From Spirochaetaceae bacterium (GTDB taxonomy: Bacteria; Spirochaetota; Spirochaetia; Treponematales; Rectinemataceae): a stretch of 64,000 nucleotides of DNA. The position numbers and the translations under genes were made by a program. Below the pieces are notes generated by a model that had not been told where the DNA came from, made no database searches, and was given only the letters and a program-made list of their open reading frames with translations. The stretch covers positions 17,603 to 81,602 of the forward strand of contig JANXYO010000064.1 in NCBI GenBank assembly GCA_025356015.1, given 5' to 3'. Positions 29,544-39,064 of the stretch are shown here, piece after piece (the stretch's first letter is position 1; each line of letters starts with the position of its first letter).

Positions 29544-30899
29544 ATGAGCTATTCCGACCCCACGAAGCTAGGAATCCTGGCTTGTCCGGGCGCCGAGGTT
29601 TTCGCGAATCAGGTCATTCGCCGGCTTGCCGGCATTTATAAGCGACGTTTCGACAGGAAATCGGCAGTCCTCGCTTCCCGGTACCACCTCTCGCAGGAGC
29701 TTGTGACCCGGAAGATAAACTTCGACAACGATATCCAGTCGAGCCTCCTTTACATTCCGGGGAAGGTTGATCAATACCGCCCCCCCCGGTTCAAAATCAA
29801 TGTCCGGCACACCTACTTTCCAAACGGCGAAGTGAAGACCGAAATCCTTGATTCCGTACGCGGGAAGGATCTCTACATCTTCCAGGACATAGAGAACCAC
29901 CAGTCGATCGCTTTCAACGACGGTGCCCTCCACCGCCATCTTTCCGTCAACGACCATATATTCTCGCTTTTTGTCACCATCGATGCCGCGATGCAGGCCG
30001 GGGCTGAACGTGTAAACCTTGTCCTCCCCACCTACCCCTACAGCAGGCAGCACAAGAAAAAGGGGCGCGAGGGGCTAACCGCCGCCCGCGTTGGACAGAT
30101 GCTCGAGAATCTCGGAGTCTCGCGGATCATGACCCTGGATATCCACAGCCGCGAGATCGAGAATAGCTTTATCCGTCTCCGACTCGAGAATCTCCATGCC
30201 TCCCTCCAGATAATCGAAAAGCTCATCGGCATAATCGACATCTCAAAAGAAGACCTTGTCGTCCTCGCCCCCGACACCGGCGCAGTGGACAGGAACAAGT
30301 TCTACGCGAACGCCCTCCAACGGCCCCTCGCCCTGCTTTACAAGGAGCGGGACTATTCCAAGGTCACCCGGAACGCCTCGGAGACAAACATCAGCGAGAT
30401 GAAGCTCCTTGGGGATGTCACGGGCAAGACCGTGTTCATGGCGGACGATATGATCGGAACCGGCGGAACACTCGTAAAGGGGATGCGCAATCTCAAGGAG
30501 ATCGGCGCGGCGAGGATCATCTGCGCCGTGTCCCTTCCGATCTTCTCTGGCAACGCGATCGAGGAATTCGATGCAGCCTACAAGCAGGGCCTGTTCTACC
30601 GGATCATCGGCACAAACTCGGTGCACCACAAAGAGCTGCTCACCAAGGAATGGTACATCCAGGCAGACATAACCGGGCTCTTCGCTCAGATCATAAGCCT
30701 CGTCCACCACAACCGTTCCCTGTCCTCGATGCTGGACAACCGCGAGCTTGTCGCCAAGCGGATCAAGAAGCAGCTTGACCGGATGAATGGAAGTTTGGCG
30801 CACGGCGGCCATGCGCATGCAAATCCCGGTGCCGCTCCGTCTCCCGGCCCTCGTTCCTCCGAGGAACCCATCCCCTACGGCGCGCTAGGGGATCAATGA
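29544..30899 (+). CDS. prs: Ribose-phosphate pyrophosphokinase, long type
   Basis: The product makes PRPP from ribose-5-phosphate and ATP. It has the paired phosphoribosyltransferase folds, the loop SRQHKKKGREGLTAARVGQ, the flexible RDYSK segment and the PRPP-binding VFMADDMIGTGGTL. At 451 residues it is about 135 longer than the common form; the extra length is an N-terminal extension and a Gly/Pro-rich tail. GAAGGA precedes the ATG at 29544. The HAD gene overlaps its stop by four bases. PRPP feeds the nearby purine genes. Confidence 0.88.
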   Translation: MSYSDPTKLGILACPGAEVFANQVIRRLAGIYKRRFDRKSAVLASRYHLSQELVTRKINFDNDIQSSLLYIPGKVDQYRPPRFKINVRHTYFPNGEVKTEILDSVRGKDLYIFQDIENHQSIAFNDGALHRHLSVNDHIFSLFVTIDAAMQAGAERVNLVLPTYPYSRQHKKKGREGLTAARVGQMLENLGVSRIMTLDIHSREIENSFIRLRLENLHASLQIIEKLIGIIDISKEDLVVLAPDTGAVDRNKFYANALQRPLALLYKERDYSKVTRNASETNISEMKLLGDVTGKTVFMADDMIGTGGTLVKGMRNLKEIGAARIICAVSLPIFSGNAIEEFDAAYKQGLFYRIIGTNSVHHKELLTKEWYIQADITGLFAQIISLVHHNRSLSSMLDNRELVAKRIKKQLDRMNGSLAHGGHAHANPGAAPSPGPRSSEEPIPYGALGDQ

Positions 30900-31540
30900 A
30901 GGTAGTCCGCCTTCGGGAGGCGGTCGGCGGCTTGATCTTCGACCTCGACAGCACTCTCTACACAAACCCAGAATACGCGGCTTTTCAAGAGGAGGTCCTC
31001 ATCGAGCGCCTCGCCAAGGAGCTCGGGGTCGGCCGTCGAGAGGCCAAGGCGAGGGTGGAAGACCTGAGGAGCCGGAGGCGCCTCGGCGGTGAGGCAAGGA
31101 CCTCTCTTGGGAACCTCTTCGCCGAGCTGGGATTCGACATCGGGACAAGTGTTCGCTGGCGCGAGGAACAAATCGACCCTGCGGAATGGCTCGCCGTCGA
31201 TCCCGTCCTCGACGCCGCGCTCTCGCTTCTATCTCCCCGTTTTGGCATCGCCCTGGTCACGAACAATCCCCGATCGGTTGGTGAGAAAAGCCTCGAGGCC
31301 CTTGGCGTTCGTGGCCATTTCAAGGTTGTGGTCGGCCTCGATGACACCATGCTTTCAAAACCTTGCCCTGAGCCCTTCAGCAAAGCGGCCATGTCGCTCG
31401 CGCTACCGCCCTCCTCGTGCGTATCGATCGGAGACCGTTATGACATAGACCTGGCCCCCGCCCTCGGGCTTGGCATGGGCGCCATCCTGGTCGATGGGGT
31501 CGCCGATGTGTACGAGCTCCCCAAGCTACTGGGTTCCTGA
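30896..31540 (+). CDS. HAD-superfamily hydrolase
   Basis: The 214-residue protein has the four HAD motifs: the nucleophile DLDSTLY (motif I), VTNNP (II), the lysine region near LSKPCPEPF (III) and GDRYDIDLAPA (IV). The cap is of the helical C1 type. It probably dephosphorylates a small metabolite; pyrimidine 5'-nucleotidase-like enzymes have the same layout. It overlaps the PRPP synthetase by four bases and converges on purD with a 15-base overlap. Confidence 0.8.
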   Translation: MKVVRLREAVGGLIFDLDSTLYTNPEYAAFQEEVLIERLAKELGVGRREAKARVEDLRSRRRLGGEARTSLGNLFAELGFDIGTSVRWREEQIDPAEWLAVDPVLDAALSLLSPRFGIALVTNNPRSVGEKSLEALGVRGHFKVVVGLDDTMLSKPCPEPFSKAAMSLALPPSSCVSIGDRYDIDLAPALGLGMGAILVDGVADVYELPKLLGS

Positions 31541-32827
31541 CCCTACACCCGGATTCAAGCGATTGAGCAATTTCTCCCCGATGTCTGGCCTGAACCATGC
31601 TCCCTCAAACCTGATGGCCTTCGCCAGGGCATAGGCGCTATCACTGGCATCCTTCCAGTTTCCAGCCATTCCCACCGCTGTGAAGGATCTTCCACCACCC
31701 GTTCTGATCCTGCCCATCGCATCCCTGTAGGTCGATGCATGGAAAATCATGCCCTGGGCCCCGAATTCATCGATCTCGACAGGGATATCTTTTGGATAGC
31801 TTCCGGGATAGCCAGGTGCGGCCACAACAACGCCTATAGCAAGATCCTTGGAAAAGGAGGGACGCAGGGAACACAGACGTCCCCTGGCGACACCATGGCA
31901 CAGTTCCATGAGGCTAGAATCCAGGAGGGGGAGGAGGCTCTGGGTTTCGGGATCCCCAAACCTCACGTTGTATTCGAGGAGCTTGGGGCCCTGGGCCGTG
32001 ACCATGACACCGAAAAAAAGGACACCCCGGTATCTTAGGCCTTCCCTCTCCATTGCCACGAAGCTGGGTTCAATGATCTCCCTTTCTATCCTTGCCATCA
32101 GGGCGGGGTCGGAGGTTGGTACGGGACAGAATGCCCCCATCCCGCCCGTGTTGGGACCAGAATCCCCTGCTCCAGCCTTTTTGTGATCGGCGCAGGCCGG
32201 CAGCAGGAGGTGATCGCTGCCGTCGCAGAGCGCGAAGACCGACAACTCGCTCCCGACGAGGTACTCTTCGGCCAGCAGTTCGTCGCTCTCGAGGACAGCC
32301 CTACCAAAGGAGAATAGCTCGGCTGGATCGTCTGATTCGAAGACCCCCTTGCCGGCGGCCAAGCCGCTCTTTTTCAGCACAATCCTTCGGCCGCCGAGCT
32401 CATCAAGGAAGCGCCGCAATTCCCGGGCAGACGAGAAGTTCCTGGTTTGAGCCGAGGGGATCCTGGCGCGATCGGAAAAGGAGCGTGCGAAGGCCTTGCT
32501 GGATTCAAGCCTCGCGGCAGAAGCGGGTGGCCCGAAGGCAGGAATCCCGGCGGCACCGAGGGCATCGACGAGGCCGGCAGCCAGCGATGTCTCCGGTCCG
32601 ACAATTACGAGCTCTATCCCGAGTTCCCTGCAGGCCGCGACGATCGCGGCGGGATTCCCGGGATCAAGCGGCAGATTTGTAGCGAGCTCGTGGGTACCGG
32701 CGTTGCCGGGGGCGACAAATAGACGCTCCCGGGGCGGTTTGCCCGAACAATAGTCGGGACCTCGTGAAAGGGACCAGACGATCGCGTGCTCCCTGGCGCC
32801 CGAACCGATGACGAGTGTGTTCATCAA
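31526..32827 (-). CDS. purD: Phosphoribosylamine-glycine ligase
   Basis: The 433-residue ATP-grasp enzyme joins glycine to phosphoribosylamine, the second step of purine synthesis. It begins MNTLVIGSGAREHAIVWSL, with the central KKSGLAAGKGVF and the metal-binding EYNVRFGDPETQ. Two ATGs are adjacent at the start. It is the last gene of the leftward operon purF-purM-purN-purD and overlaps purN by four bases. Confidence 0.95.
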   Translation of the reverse strand: MMNTLVIGSGAREHAIVWSLSRGPDYCSGKPPRERLFVAPGNAGTHELATNLPLDPGNPAAIVAACRELGIELVIVGPETSLAAGLVDALGAAGIPAFGPPASAARLESSKAFARSFSDRARIPSAQTRNFSSARELRRFLDELGGRRIVLKKSGLAAGKGVFESDDPAELFSFGRAVLESDELLAEEYLVGSELSVFALCDGSDHLLLPACADHKKAGAGDSGPNTGGMGAFCPVPTSDPALMARIEREIIEPSFVAMEREGLRYRGVLFFGVMVTAQGPKLLEYNVRFGDPETQSLLPLLDSSLMELCHGVARGRLCSLRPSFSKDLAIGVVVAAPGYPGSYPKDIPVEIDEFGAQGMIFHASTYRDAMGRIRTGGGRSFTAVGMAGNWKDASDSAYALAKAIRFEGAWFRPDIGEKLLNRLNPGVGSGTQ

Positions 32828-33408
32828 TCCTCTCCTCTTGCCTTGATGCGGTCCAGGAGCTCAATCACTGTCAGCGGGAACAGGCTATGCTCGATTTCGT
32901 GCATTCGCTCTTCGATGGTTTCGAGGCTTGAGCCAGGTTCGGGGATGAAGGATGACTGCGCGATGACGGGGCCCGTATCCATGCCCTCATCCACATAATG
33001 GACGCTGGCGCCATATTCCGTCTCCCCGGCTTCGAAGGCGCATCTGATCGAGTTCTTCCCCGGCCATTTCGGGAGAAGGGATGGATGGATATTCACTAGG
33101 CAATTGCGATGGGCGCGGACGAAATCCGGACCAAGAAGACGCATGAAGCCAGCAAGCGCGATGAGTTGCGCCCCGACGGAGCTGAGCGCTTTCTCGAGCT
33201 CGGCTTCGGCCTCGGTTCTTGTTTGGCCGGACCAGGGAATATGCAGGGCTGGCACGCCAAGCCCCCTTGCCCTTGATAGGGCCAAGGCCTCGCTTCTGTC
33301 CGAGACGAGGAGGACGCACTCGTGCGGTGAGGGGGCAGACCTGAGAGCCATGACCAGGGCCTCGAAGTTACCGCCATTTCCGCTGGCGAGCACCGCCAGT
33401 CTAGGCAC
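32824..33408 (-). CDS. purN: Phosphoribosylglycinamide formyltransferase
   Basis: The 194-residue enzyme transfers formyl from 10-formyl-THF to GAR. Markers are LASGNGGNFEALV at the N-terminus, the catalytic NIHPSLLPKWPG, and GASVHYVDEGMDTGPVIAQ with the essential aspartate. The length is normal. It overlaps purM by eight bases and purD by four. Confidence 0.95.
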   Translation of the reverse strand: MPRLAVLASGNGGNFEALVMALRSAPSPHECVLLVSDRSEALALSRARGLGVPALHIPWSGQTRTEAEAELEKALSSVGAQLIALAGFMRLLGPDFVRAHRNCLVNIHPSLLPKWPGKNSIRCAFEAGETEYGASVHYVDEGMDTGPVIAQSSFIPEPGSSLETIEERMHEIEHSLFPLTVIELLDRIKARGED

Positions 33409-34363
33409 CGTCCAGGCTTCCTATCTCAAGCAGGGTTATGTCCTTTGCCGCTGCGATTTCAATGAGTCCCGCCGCTTCTTCCTTTTTTGCGATGATAACC
33501 ATGCCGATCCCCATGTTGAAGACCGCTCGCATCTCATCATCGCTAATAGAGCCGCCGTCCTGTATCCGGGAAAAAATGCGGGGCACAGGCCAGGTCCAGT
33601 CAAACCGGGCCCGAAGTCCCCGTGGGATGACGCGCTCCACATTGCCCTGCAGCCCGGAGCCCGTGATATGGGCCGCGGCGAGCACCCGGCCAGTTCCGAT
33701 AAGCTCGAGAACTTCCTTCACATAGATCTTGGTCGGGACAAGAAGCTCGTCCCAAGCCACCGAATCGTCAGGGTCGATGGCTTTGCGCGCCAGGCTATAT
33801 CCGTTCGAGTGGACTCCCGAGCTGGGCAGCCCCAGGAGGAGGTCGCCGGCTTCCATACGCTCGAGCCTGGGGAGTAGTTTTGCCTTCTCGACAATGCCCA
33901 CCGCGAATCCTGCCAGGTCCAGATCGTCCTCGCCGTAGACATCGGGCATTTCCGCCGTCTCCCCCCCGGTGAGTTCACAGCCCGCCTGCTCGCAGCCAGC
34001 GATGATTCCTCCCATGAGCTCCTGGAGGAGCTTCTCGCGGATCTTGCCGCAGGCGATGTAGTCGAGGAATTGGAGGGGCTTCGCCCCACAGACCACGAGA
34101 TCGTTGACGCTCATCGCTACCAGGTCGATGCCAATCGTGTCGTAGCGTCCGAGTCTCTTCGCCACGAGGATCTTGGTGCCAACTCCGTCTGTGGTCGAGA
34201 GAAGAAGCGGCTCGCGGTAGCCCTTGAGGTCGAGCGGGCTTCCTCCGGCGAAACCTCCAAGGCCCTTCGAAACAGCCTTGGAGGGAAAGGCCTTGATGAA
34301 CTCGGCGAACTCATCGCCTTTGCGGATGGATACACCCGCCTTCTGGTAGTCGAGACCGCTCAT
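33401..34363 (-). CDS. purM: Phosphoribosylformylglycinamidine cyclo-ligase
   Basis: The 320-residue AIR synthetase has the N-terminal MSGLDYQKAGVSI start, TDGVGTKILVAK, the GGETAEMPDVYGEDD motif and HITGSGLQGNVERVIP. The frame is open upstream to 34426, but the ATG at 34363 fits the family and overlaps the purF stop (ATGA). It closes the imidazole ring in purine synthesis. Confidence 0.95.
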   Translation of the reverse strand: MSGLDYQKAGVSIRKGDEFAEFIKAFPSKAVSKGLGGFAGGSPLDLKGYREPLLLSTTDGVGTKILVAKRLGRYDTIGIDLVAMSVNDLVVCGAKPLQFLDYIACGKIREKLLQELMGGIIAGCEQAGCELTGGETAEMPDVYGEDDLDLAGFAVGIVEKAKLLPRLERMEAGDLLLGLPSSGVHSNGYSLARKAIDPDDSVAWDELLVPTKIYVKEVLELIGTGRVLAAAHITGSGLQGNVERVIPRGLRARFDWTWPVPRIFSRIQDGGSISDDEMRAVFNMGIGMVIIAKKEEAAGLIEIAAAKDITLLEIGSLDGA

Positions 34364-35760
34364 GCTTGTTCCCTTTTCCCACTCTTGGGAGCAAATGGGT
34401 GCTTGCCGTCGAAGCAGGCGCTGCAATAGCCGCCACCTCCGACCGCCGAAAGCAGGCGTGAGACCGGAAGGAAGCGCGCCGAATCAGCCCCGACCTCTTC
34501 TGCTATCCCTTGGGGATCGAGCCGGTTTGAGATAAGCTGGTCGCGGTCGGGAATATCGATGCCATAGTAGCAGGGCCACTTCAATTCGGGGGCGGCAAGC
34601 CGCAGATGAACTTCCTTCGCGCCGGCTTCCCGGAGGAGTCCGACGATGATCCGGCTGGTCGTGCCACGCACCAGGGAGTCGTCGATCATGATCACCCGTT
34701 TTCCGCTGACAACCTCCGGGACTGCGTGGAGCTTGAGTCTCGCGGCAAGCTCGCGCTGGTGCTTCGTTGGCATTATGAAGCTCCGGCCCGCGTAATGGCT
34801 TCGGGCGAGGCCGAAGTCGAAGGGAAGGCCCGCGCGGCGAGCATAGCCGATGGCTGCGATGTTGCCCGAATCGGGAACAGGAACGACGATGTCGGCCTCG
34901 AGCTGGCCCTCGTCCTGCTCGGCCAAGGCCTCGCCAAGCCTGCTCCGCGCCGCGTGCACCGAAGTCCCGAATACCTCGGAATCCGGCCTGGCGAAATAGA
35001 TCAGCTCGAAGACGCAGCGATGGGCCTCGGTCTTGGGGCCGAACCTGACCGAGCGGGCGCCGTCCGCGTCGATGATCACGGCCTCGCCTGGCTCGACCTC
35101 ACGCATGCTCATGGGTCCGAGAGTGTGAAGAGCGCAGGTTTCGGATGCGACGTACCATGAGCCATCCTTCGAGCCAAGATAGAGCGGCCTGAAGCCAGAG
35201 GGGTCACGGATCGCGATGAGGGCATCCTCGTGCATGATGGCCAGGCTGTAGGCTCCATCGAGGGGTGACAGGGCCTCCCTCAGGAAGGCCTCGCGGCCGC
35301 CTTGCCTCGACCTTGAGATCAGATGGAGGATCAACTCCGAATCCGCAGTCCCCTGGAAGATCGAGCCTTCCTCGGTAAGGCCGGCGCGGAGGAAAGCCCC
35401 GTTCGAGATGTTCCCATTGTGGCCGAGGGCGATCCTGCCCTTGTTGCAGTCGATTATGAGGGGCTGGGCATTCTGGATCCCCGCACCACCGGCGGTCGAA
35501 TAGCGTACATGGCCTATACCCAGCCTGGAGGAGTGCTGTTCACCGACATAGCGGCCCAGCACGGGCGCCACCATGCCCAGGTCCTTGCGGGAGTTCCAGG
35601 TTCCGCCCTCTTCCCATGCTATGCCGCAAGATTCCTGGCCCCTGTGCTGAAGCGAGAAAAGCATGTAGAACAGGGTTTCGGGGATATTTGAAGGATCTGG
35701 AGAATAGACGCCAGCGACGCCACAGTGGTGGGCAAGGCTTTCCATGGCCGGTTCTAGCAC
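34360..35760 (-). CDS. purF: Amidophosphoribosyltransferase
   Basis: The enzyme starts de novo purine synthesis by converting PRPP and glutamine to phosphoribosylamine. The GTG start gives a 12-residue propeptide before the catalytic Cys13 (HHCGVAGVYSPD), similar in length to the B. subtilis propeptide; the ATG at 35745 is an alternative. The PRPP loop is VIMIDDSLVRGTTS. Cysteines in RCVFELIYF, WPCYYGIDIPD and GYCSACFDGKHP match the [4Fe-4S] type. It is the first gene of the pur operon. Confidence 0.94.
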   Translation of the reverse strand: MLEPAMESLAHHCGVAGVYSPDPSNIPETLFYMLFSLQHRGQESCGIAWEEGGTWNSRKDLGMVAPVLGRYVGEQHSSRLGIGHVRYSTAGGAGIQNAQPLIIDCNKGRIALGHNGNISNGAFLRAGLTEEGSIFQGTADSELILHLISRSRQGGREAFLREALSPLDGAYSLAIMHEDALIAIRDPSGFRPLYLGSKDGSWYVASETCALHTLGPMSMREVEPGEAVIIDADGARSVRFGPKTEAHRCVFELIYFARPDSEVFGTSVHAARSRLGEALAEQDEGQLEADIVVPVPDSGNIAAIGYARRAGLPFDFGLARSHYAGRSFIMPTKHQRELAARLKLHAVPEVVSGKRVIMIDDSLVRGTTSRIIVGLLREAGAKEVHLRLAAPELKWPCYYGIDIPDRDQLISNRLDPQGIAEEVGADSARFLPVSRLLSAVGGGGYCSACFDGKHPFAPKSGKREQA

Positions 35761-35808
35761 ATCGCCCTGACCAAGGTCAAGCTGATGGGCTGTTTCTGCC
35801 GGCCTTTC

Positions 35809-37506
35809 CTAGGTCTCGTCGGCGGGTTCGGCCTCGGGGAGTAGGTCGTCGGGATGCTGATGATCCATGTTGGCCGAGGGGCCGGCTCGGAGCTCGGCAG
35901 CAGCAGCTGAGCCCTGGAGCAATGCCCCGGGGATGCTTGCCTTCACGAAGATGAAATTGCGCATGATCTTGACGAGTATGAGGATGCGGTCCCTCCCGGC
36001 CTGGACCTGGCCCATGATTTCCTTGTTCCTTCCGGCGCCGAGGTTCCTGATATTTGTGACCAGGTCGGGCGAGGGGCGCCGGTAGTCGGAGATAAGGTCA
36101 CCCAGGGCATCGCCGAGCATGGCGAAGACGCCGATCTCCTCCTCGACGATCTCTCCGGCCCGTCCGTTTATCGCGTCGACGAGCCGTGAGAGAAAGGCGG
36201 AGATGTCCTTGCCCCGTCGCATCTCCTCGATGTAGCGGCGCATCGCTGTAATCGAGAGCCTTCCTGTACCGACGAGTCCCTGCTCAAATTCGGTGATCCG
36301 GTTTCCCGACCTCTCGCACTGGTAAAGGATGTTTGCCAGATTGTTCTGGAAGTTTTTGTTTTCGAAGTAGCCCTCAACCAAGATCCGCTTGATGCTTTCC
36401 TTTAGCAGGGGATCGAAGACTGCGGCGATGAAGGTCTTGAGTATCCTCAGCGGCTTTATGAAGGTGAAGCCGTTCGGGCTCTCGCGCCTCAGGAATGCGT
36501 CGTTTTCCTCATCGTATCCATCGAGGAGCTGGATGTCGCCGTCTCCGAAGAGCCCCCTTATATCGCTGGCGATGACGCTTTCATGTTGCTCGCGGAAGAG
36601 GCGTTCCCTGTCCTTCTCGTACTGGATCGAAAGCCGGCGGAGGTAGGGCTTCATGAATTCCCTGCGTTCCCGGCTTGTCGAAGGCGCAAAATAGGGTTCG
36701 CCCTTTAGCACGCGGATGAGCGACAGAAGAAGATCCTTGCTCAGCCTCTCTGCGAGGCATTTGTCCAGCCGGACAAAGAGCTTTTCCACCTTGGCCCGTT
36801 TTGAGGCATCGATGGCGTTCCGGGAACGTCGCTCGAGCAGACGCAGGACGCTTTCCTTGAGCTGGGGAGAAAAGAAGAATCCTTCAGTCAGGTAATAGAA
36901 ATCCAGGAGTTCGGGAAGAATCTGCTCCCCGGGGGCCGGGGCGAAGTCTGGCTTGTAGCGGGGATCCTCAAGGCTTGCGCTGGGGTCGAAGATGCCAATG
37001 AGCCGCTCGTAATCATGCTTGCAAAGGTCGATGAAGCGGTCCACCTCCCCGAGATCGAAATCAATCTCGCGGTCGCCTAGATCGGTGATCGACTGCAGGA
37101 AGGACTGGAATTCACGGGAGATGGCCTCAAGCTCCAGTTCCGGCTGAAGCGCGGCGGCCGCTCGCTCCGACATCCCCTCGTAGGAAAAAAAGCGCTTCTT
37201 CTCCTGCTCCGATTCTGGCAGCCTGCTTTCGATGAGGAAATCGAAGAACTTCTGGGAGATCCTGATATCTGAATTCGCGACAGTCGCCCTGAGGATTTCC
37301 GCCAGGGGCCGGAGTGCCGAATAGAACTGGAGGACGGCGTAGGCAAAGCCGGGCAGCACGAGGTTCTGCTTCGCTCTGTAGAAGGGTGGGCGCATTTCCG
37401 CGAGGATGGCGTAGAGCTTGCGAAGGTCGGCCCGGCGTCGGCTTTCCTCCGGATCGGACGCGAAAAGGCGCTCCAGGAACTCTTTTAATTTTGCGAGCAG
37501 ACTCAT
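35809..37506 (-). CDS. DUF5312-like spirochaetal protein
   Basis: The 565-residue protein resembles a family known mainly from Treponema and relatives and of unknown function. It is soluble and mostly helical, without a signal peptide. Recognisable stretches are PFYRAKQNLVLPGFAYAVLQ (about residue 45) and SNANMDHQHPDDLLPEAE-type acidic residues at the end. The ATG at 37506 is chosen because the upstream frame does not look coding. It has no Shine-Dalgarno sequence and lies seven bases after a -10 element, so the mRNA may be leaderless. The family assignment is from memory. Confidence 0.65.
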   Translation of the reverse strand: MSLLAKLKEFLERLFASDPEESRRRADLRKLYAILAEMRPPFYRAKQNLVLPGFAYAVLQFYSALRPLAEILRATVANSDIRISQKFFDFLIESRLPESEQEKKRFFSYEGMSERAAAALQPELELEAISREFQSFLQSITDLGDREIDFDLGEVDRFIDLCKHDYERLIGIFDPSASLEDPRYKPDFAPAPGEQILPELLDFYYLTEGFFFSPQLKESVLRLLERRSRNAIDASKRAKVEKLFVRLDKCLAERLSKDLLLSLIRVLKGEPYFAPSTSRERREFMKPYLRRLSIQYEKDRERLFREQHESVIASDIRGLFGDGDIQLLDGYDEENDAFLRRESPNGFTFIKPLRILKTFIAAVFDPLLKESIKRILVEGYFENKNFQNNLANILYQCERSGNRITEFEQGLVGTGRLSITAMRRYIEEMRRGKDISAFLSRLVDAINGRAGEIVEEEIGVFAMLGDALGDLISDYRRPSPDLVTNIRNLGAGRNKEIMGQVQAGRDRILILVKIMRNFIFVKASIPGALLQGSAAAAELRAGPSANMDHQHPDDLLPEAEPADET

Positions 37507-37513
37507 GCTTTTG

Positions 37514-37543
37514 ATTGTAGGTGAGCGCGCGGCCAGACAGCAA
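37514..37543 (-). promoter_or_regulatory. Promoter placing the transcript start at the DUF5312 ATG
   Basis: Minus-strand TTGCTG (37543-37538), an 18-base spacer and TACAAT (37519-37514) are followed after only seven bases by the ATG at 37506. Confidence 0.55.
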
Positions 37544-37582
37544 GTGACTTGCGGGAAGGGGCTCAGTGTGCCCAGCGGCAAG

Positions 37583-38065
37583 CTAGGGGCGAAGCGTCCT
37601 TGATTTCCAGTCATCAAGGGAGAGCACCCGGCGCGGCCCCCTGTATTGAGGTTCCTGATCCAGGCAGCGGCCCGGCTTCAGGATGTCGGAATCCACCGTC
37701 AGGGGGGCGCCCAGGCGAAGCGCTAGGGCGATGGCATCGGAGGGACGTACCTCGCGCCCAAGGCGCTTGAAGCCGCGGCGGTAGGAAAGGCGGGCTCGGG
37801 GACAATCCGGGGTCTCGCCGAAAAGCTCTACGCGGTCGAGGCAGAATCCTCCCTCCCTGAAAAAGCTCGCGAGCAGGTCATGTGTCAGGGGCCGCGGAGG
37901 ATTGATGCCTTCTAGCTCCATGATGATAGCGCTGGCCTCGAAGGGGCCAACTGGAACGGTGAGCCGCAGGTCCCCGCCTGGGTTTTCCAGGATCACGAGC
38001 GGGGAATCGTCGGGACCCTCCACAGACACTCCCCGGATGCGGAGCTCAACCATGCCTTTGTCCAT
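37583..38065 (-). CDS. Bifunctional nuclease (BFN/DUF151) family protein
   Basis: The core (VELRIRGVSVEG, LRLTVPVGPFEASAIIMELEG, RPLTHDLLASFF, PSDAIALALRLGAPLTV) matches the DUF151 family, some of whose members cut RNA and DNA. The start is uncertain: ATG at 38065 (160 residues), ATG at 38053 and a longer frame from 38128 are possible, none with a good ribosome-binding site. It diverges from cheR and is followed on the same strand by the DUF5312 gene. Confidence 0.75.
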   Translation of the reverse strand: MDKGMVELRIRGVSVEGPDDSPLVILENPGGDLRLTVPVGPFEASAIIMELEGINPPRPLTHDLLASFFREGGFCLDRVELFGETPDCPRARLSYRRGFKRLGREVRPSDAIALALRLGAPLTVDSDILKPGRCLDQEPQYRGPRRVLSLDDWKSRTLRP

Positions 38066-38158
38066 ATCGACACAATCTATCCCGAAGGGGCCCGGAATTC
38101 CGCATCCCGAGGCAACAATGGCCGTCAAGCGCGGCCCATGTCCGGAAGAGGCCCGCTA

Positions 38159-38187
38159 TTGACACCCCCATGAGCCCCGCCTATGCT
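38159..38187 (+). promoter_or_regulatory. cheR-cheB promoter
   Basis: A perfect TTGACA (38159-38164), a 17-base spacer and TATGCT (38182-38187) lie 53 bases before the cheR start. Confidence 0.6.
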
Positions 38188-38240
38188 TTTTTGTACCATG
38201 CGAGGTTCGGTGATCGCTGGGAAAGGCGGAATCGAGAGGC

Positions 38241-39053
38241 ATGTCTGATTTCCTGTCCGATGCCGACTTTGACCTGTATCGCAAGATCATCTACGACGAA
38301 AGCGGCATAACCTTCTCCTCCACCAATCGGTCAATCCTCGAGAGCAGACTCAAAGAGAGGCTTCGAGAGAAGAAGATCGACAGCCTCCGCGACTATTATT
38401 CCCTGATCGTGAAGGATCACGAGGAGTTCAAGACCCTCCTCGACTCGGTCACGACCAACCTTACCAGGTTTTTCCGGAACCAGGCGCACTTTGACGCTGT
38501 CGAGAAACATGTCTTGCCTGAGCTCATCAAGATGCGTGGGTCCGGAGAACGGAAACTGCGGTTCTGGAGCGCTGGCTGCTCCACCGGGGAAGAGCCTTAT
38601 ACGATAGCCATGCTCCTGCGCGAAGTACTGCCGGCAGGCTGGTCCTTCGAAGTTATCGCGAGCGATATCTCCCTCAAGTGCCTTATGGTCGGCAAGGAGG
38701 GCTTCTACGCCGATGCCCGGGTGGTGGGAATACCGGACAATTACCTCGCAAAGTATTTCGACAAGAAACCCGGCGGATACCAGATCAAGGAAGATCTCAA
38801 GAAGCTGGTCCGGTTCGACTACCACAATCTGAAGAACGACTCGGGCCTTCGTGGCCTCGATGTCATTTTCTGCCGCAACGTCCTGATCTACTTCGACGAG
38901 GCGGCCCAGAAATTCACCATTGAGCGGTTCTGGGATGCGATGGCTCCGAAGTCCTTCCTGTTCATCGGTCACTCCGAATCGCTATTCGGCATGAATACGA
39001 AGTTCGAGTTCGTGAAGACGGACTGGGCGACCCTCTACCGGAAATTCATTTAA
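38241..39053 (+). CDS. cheR: Chemotaxis protein methyltransferase CheR
   Basis: The 270-residue enzyme methylates receptor glutamates using SAM. It has an N-terminal helical domain and the SAM-binding loop FWSAGCSTGEEPYTIAM, with VIFCRNVLIYFDE further on. No extra TPR or pentapeptide-binding domain is present. cheB follows 11 bases downstream, the usual adaptation pair. Confidence 0.94.
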   Translation: MSDFLSDADFDLYRKIIYDESGITFSSTNRSILESRLKERLREKKIDSLRDYYSLIVKDHEEFKTLLDSVTTNLTRFFRNQAHFDAVEKHVLPELIKMRGSGERKLRFWSAGCSTGEEPYTIAMLLREVLPAGWSFEVIASDISLKCLMVGKEGFYADARVVGIPDNYLAKYFDKKPGGYQIKEDLKKLVRFDYHNLKNDSGLRGLDVIFCRNVLIYFDEAAQKFTIERFWDAMAPKSFLFIGHSESLFGMNTKFEFVKTDWATLYRKFI

Positions 39054-39064
39054 GGGGAGCAGCC

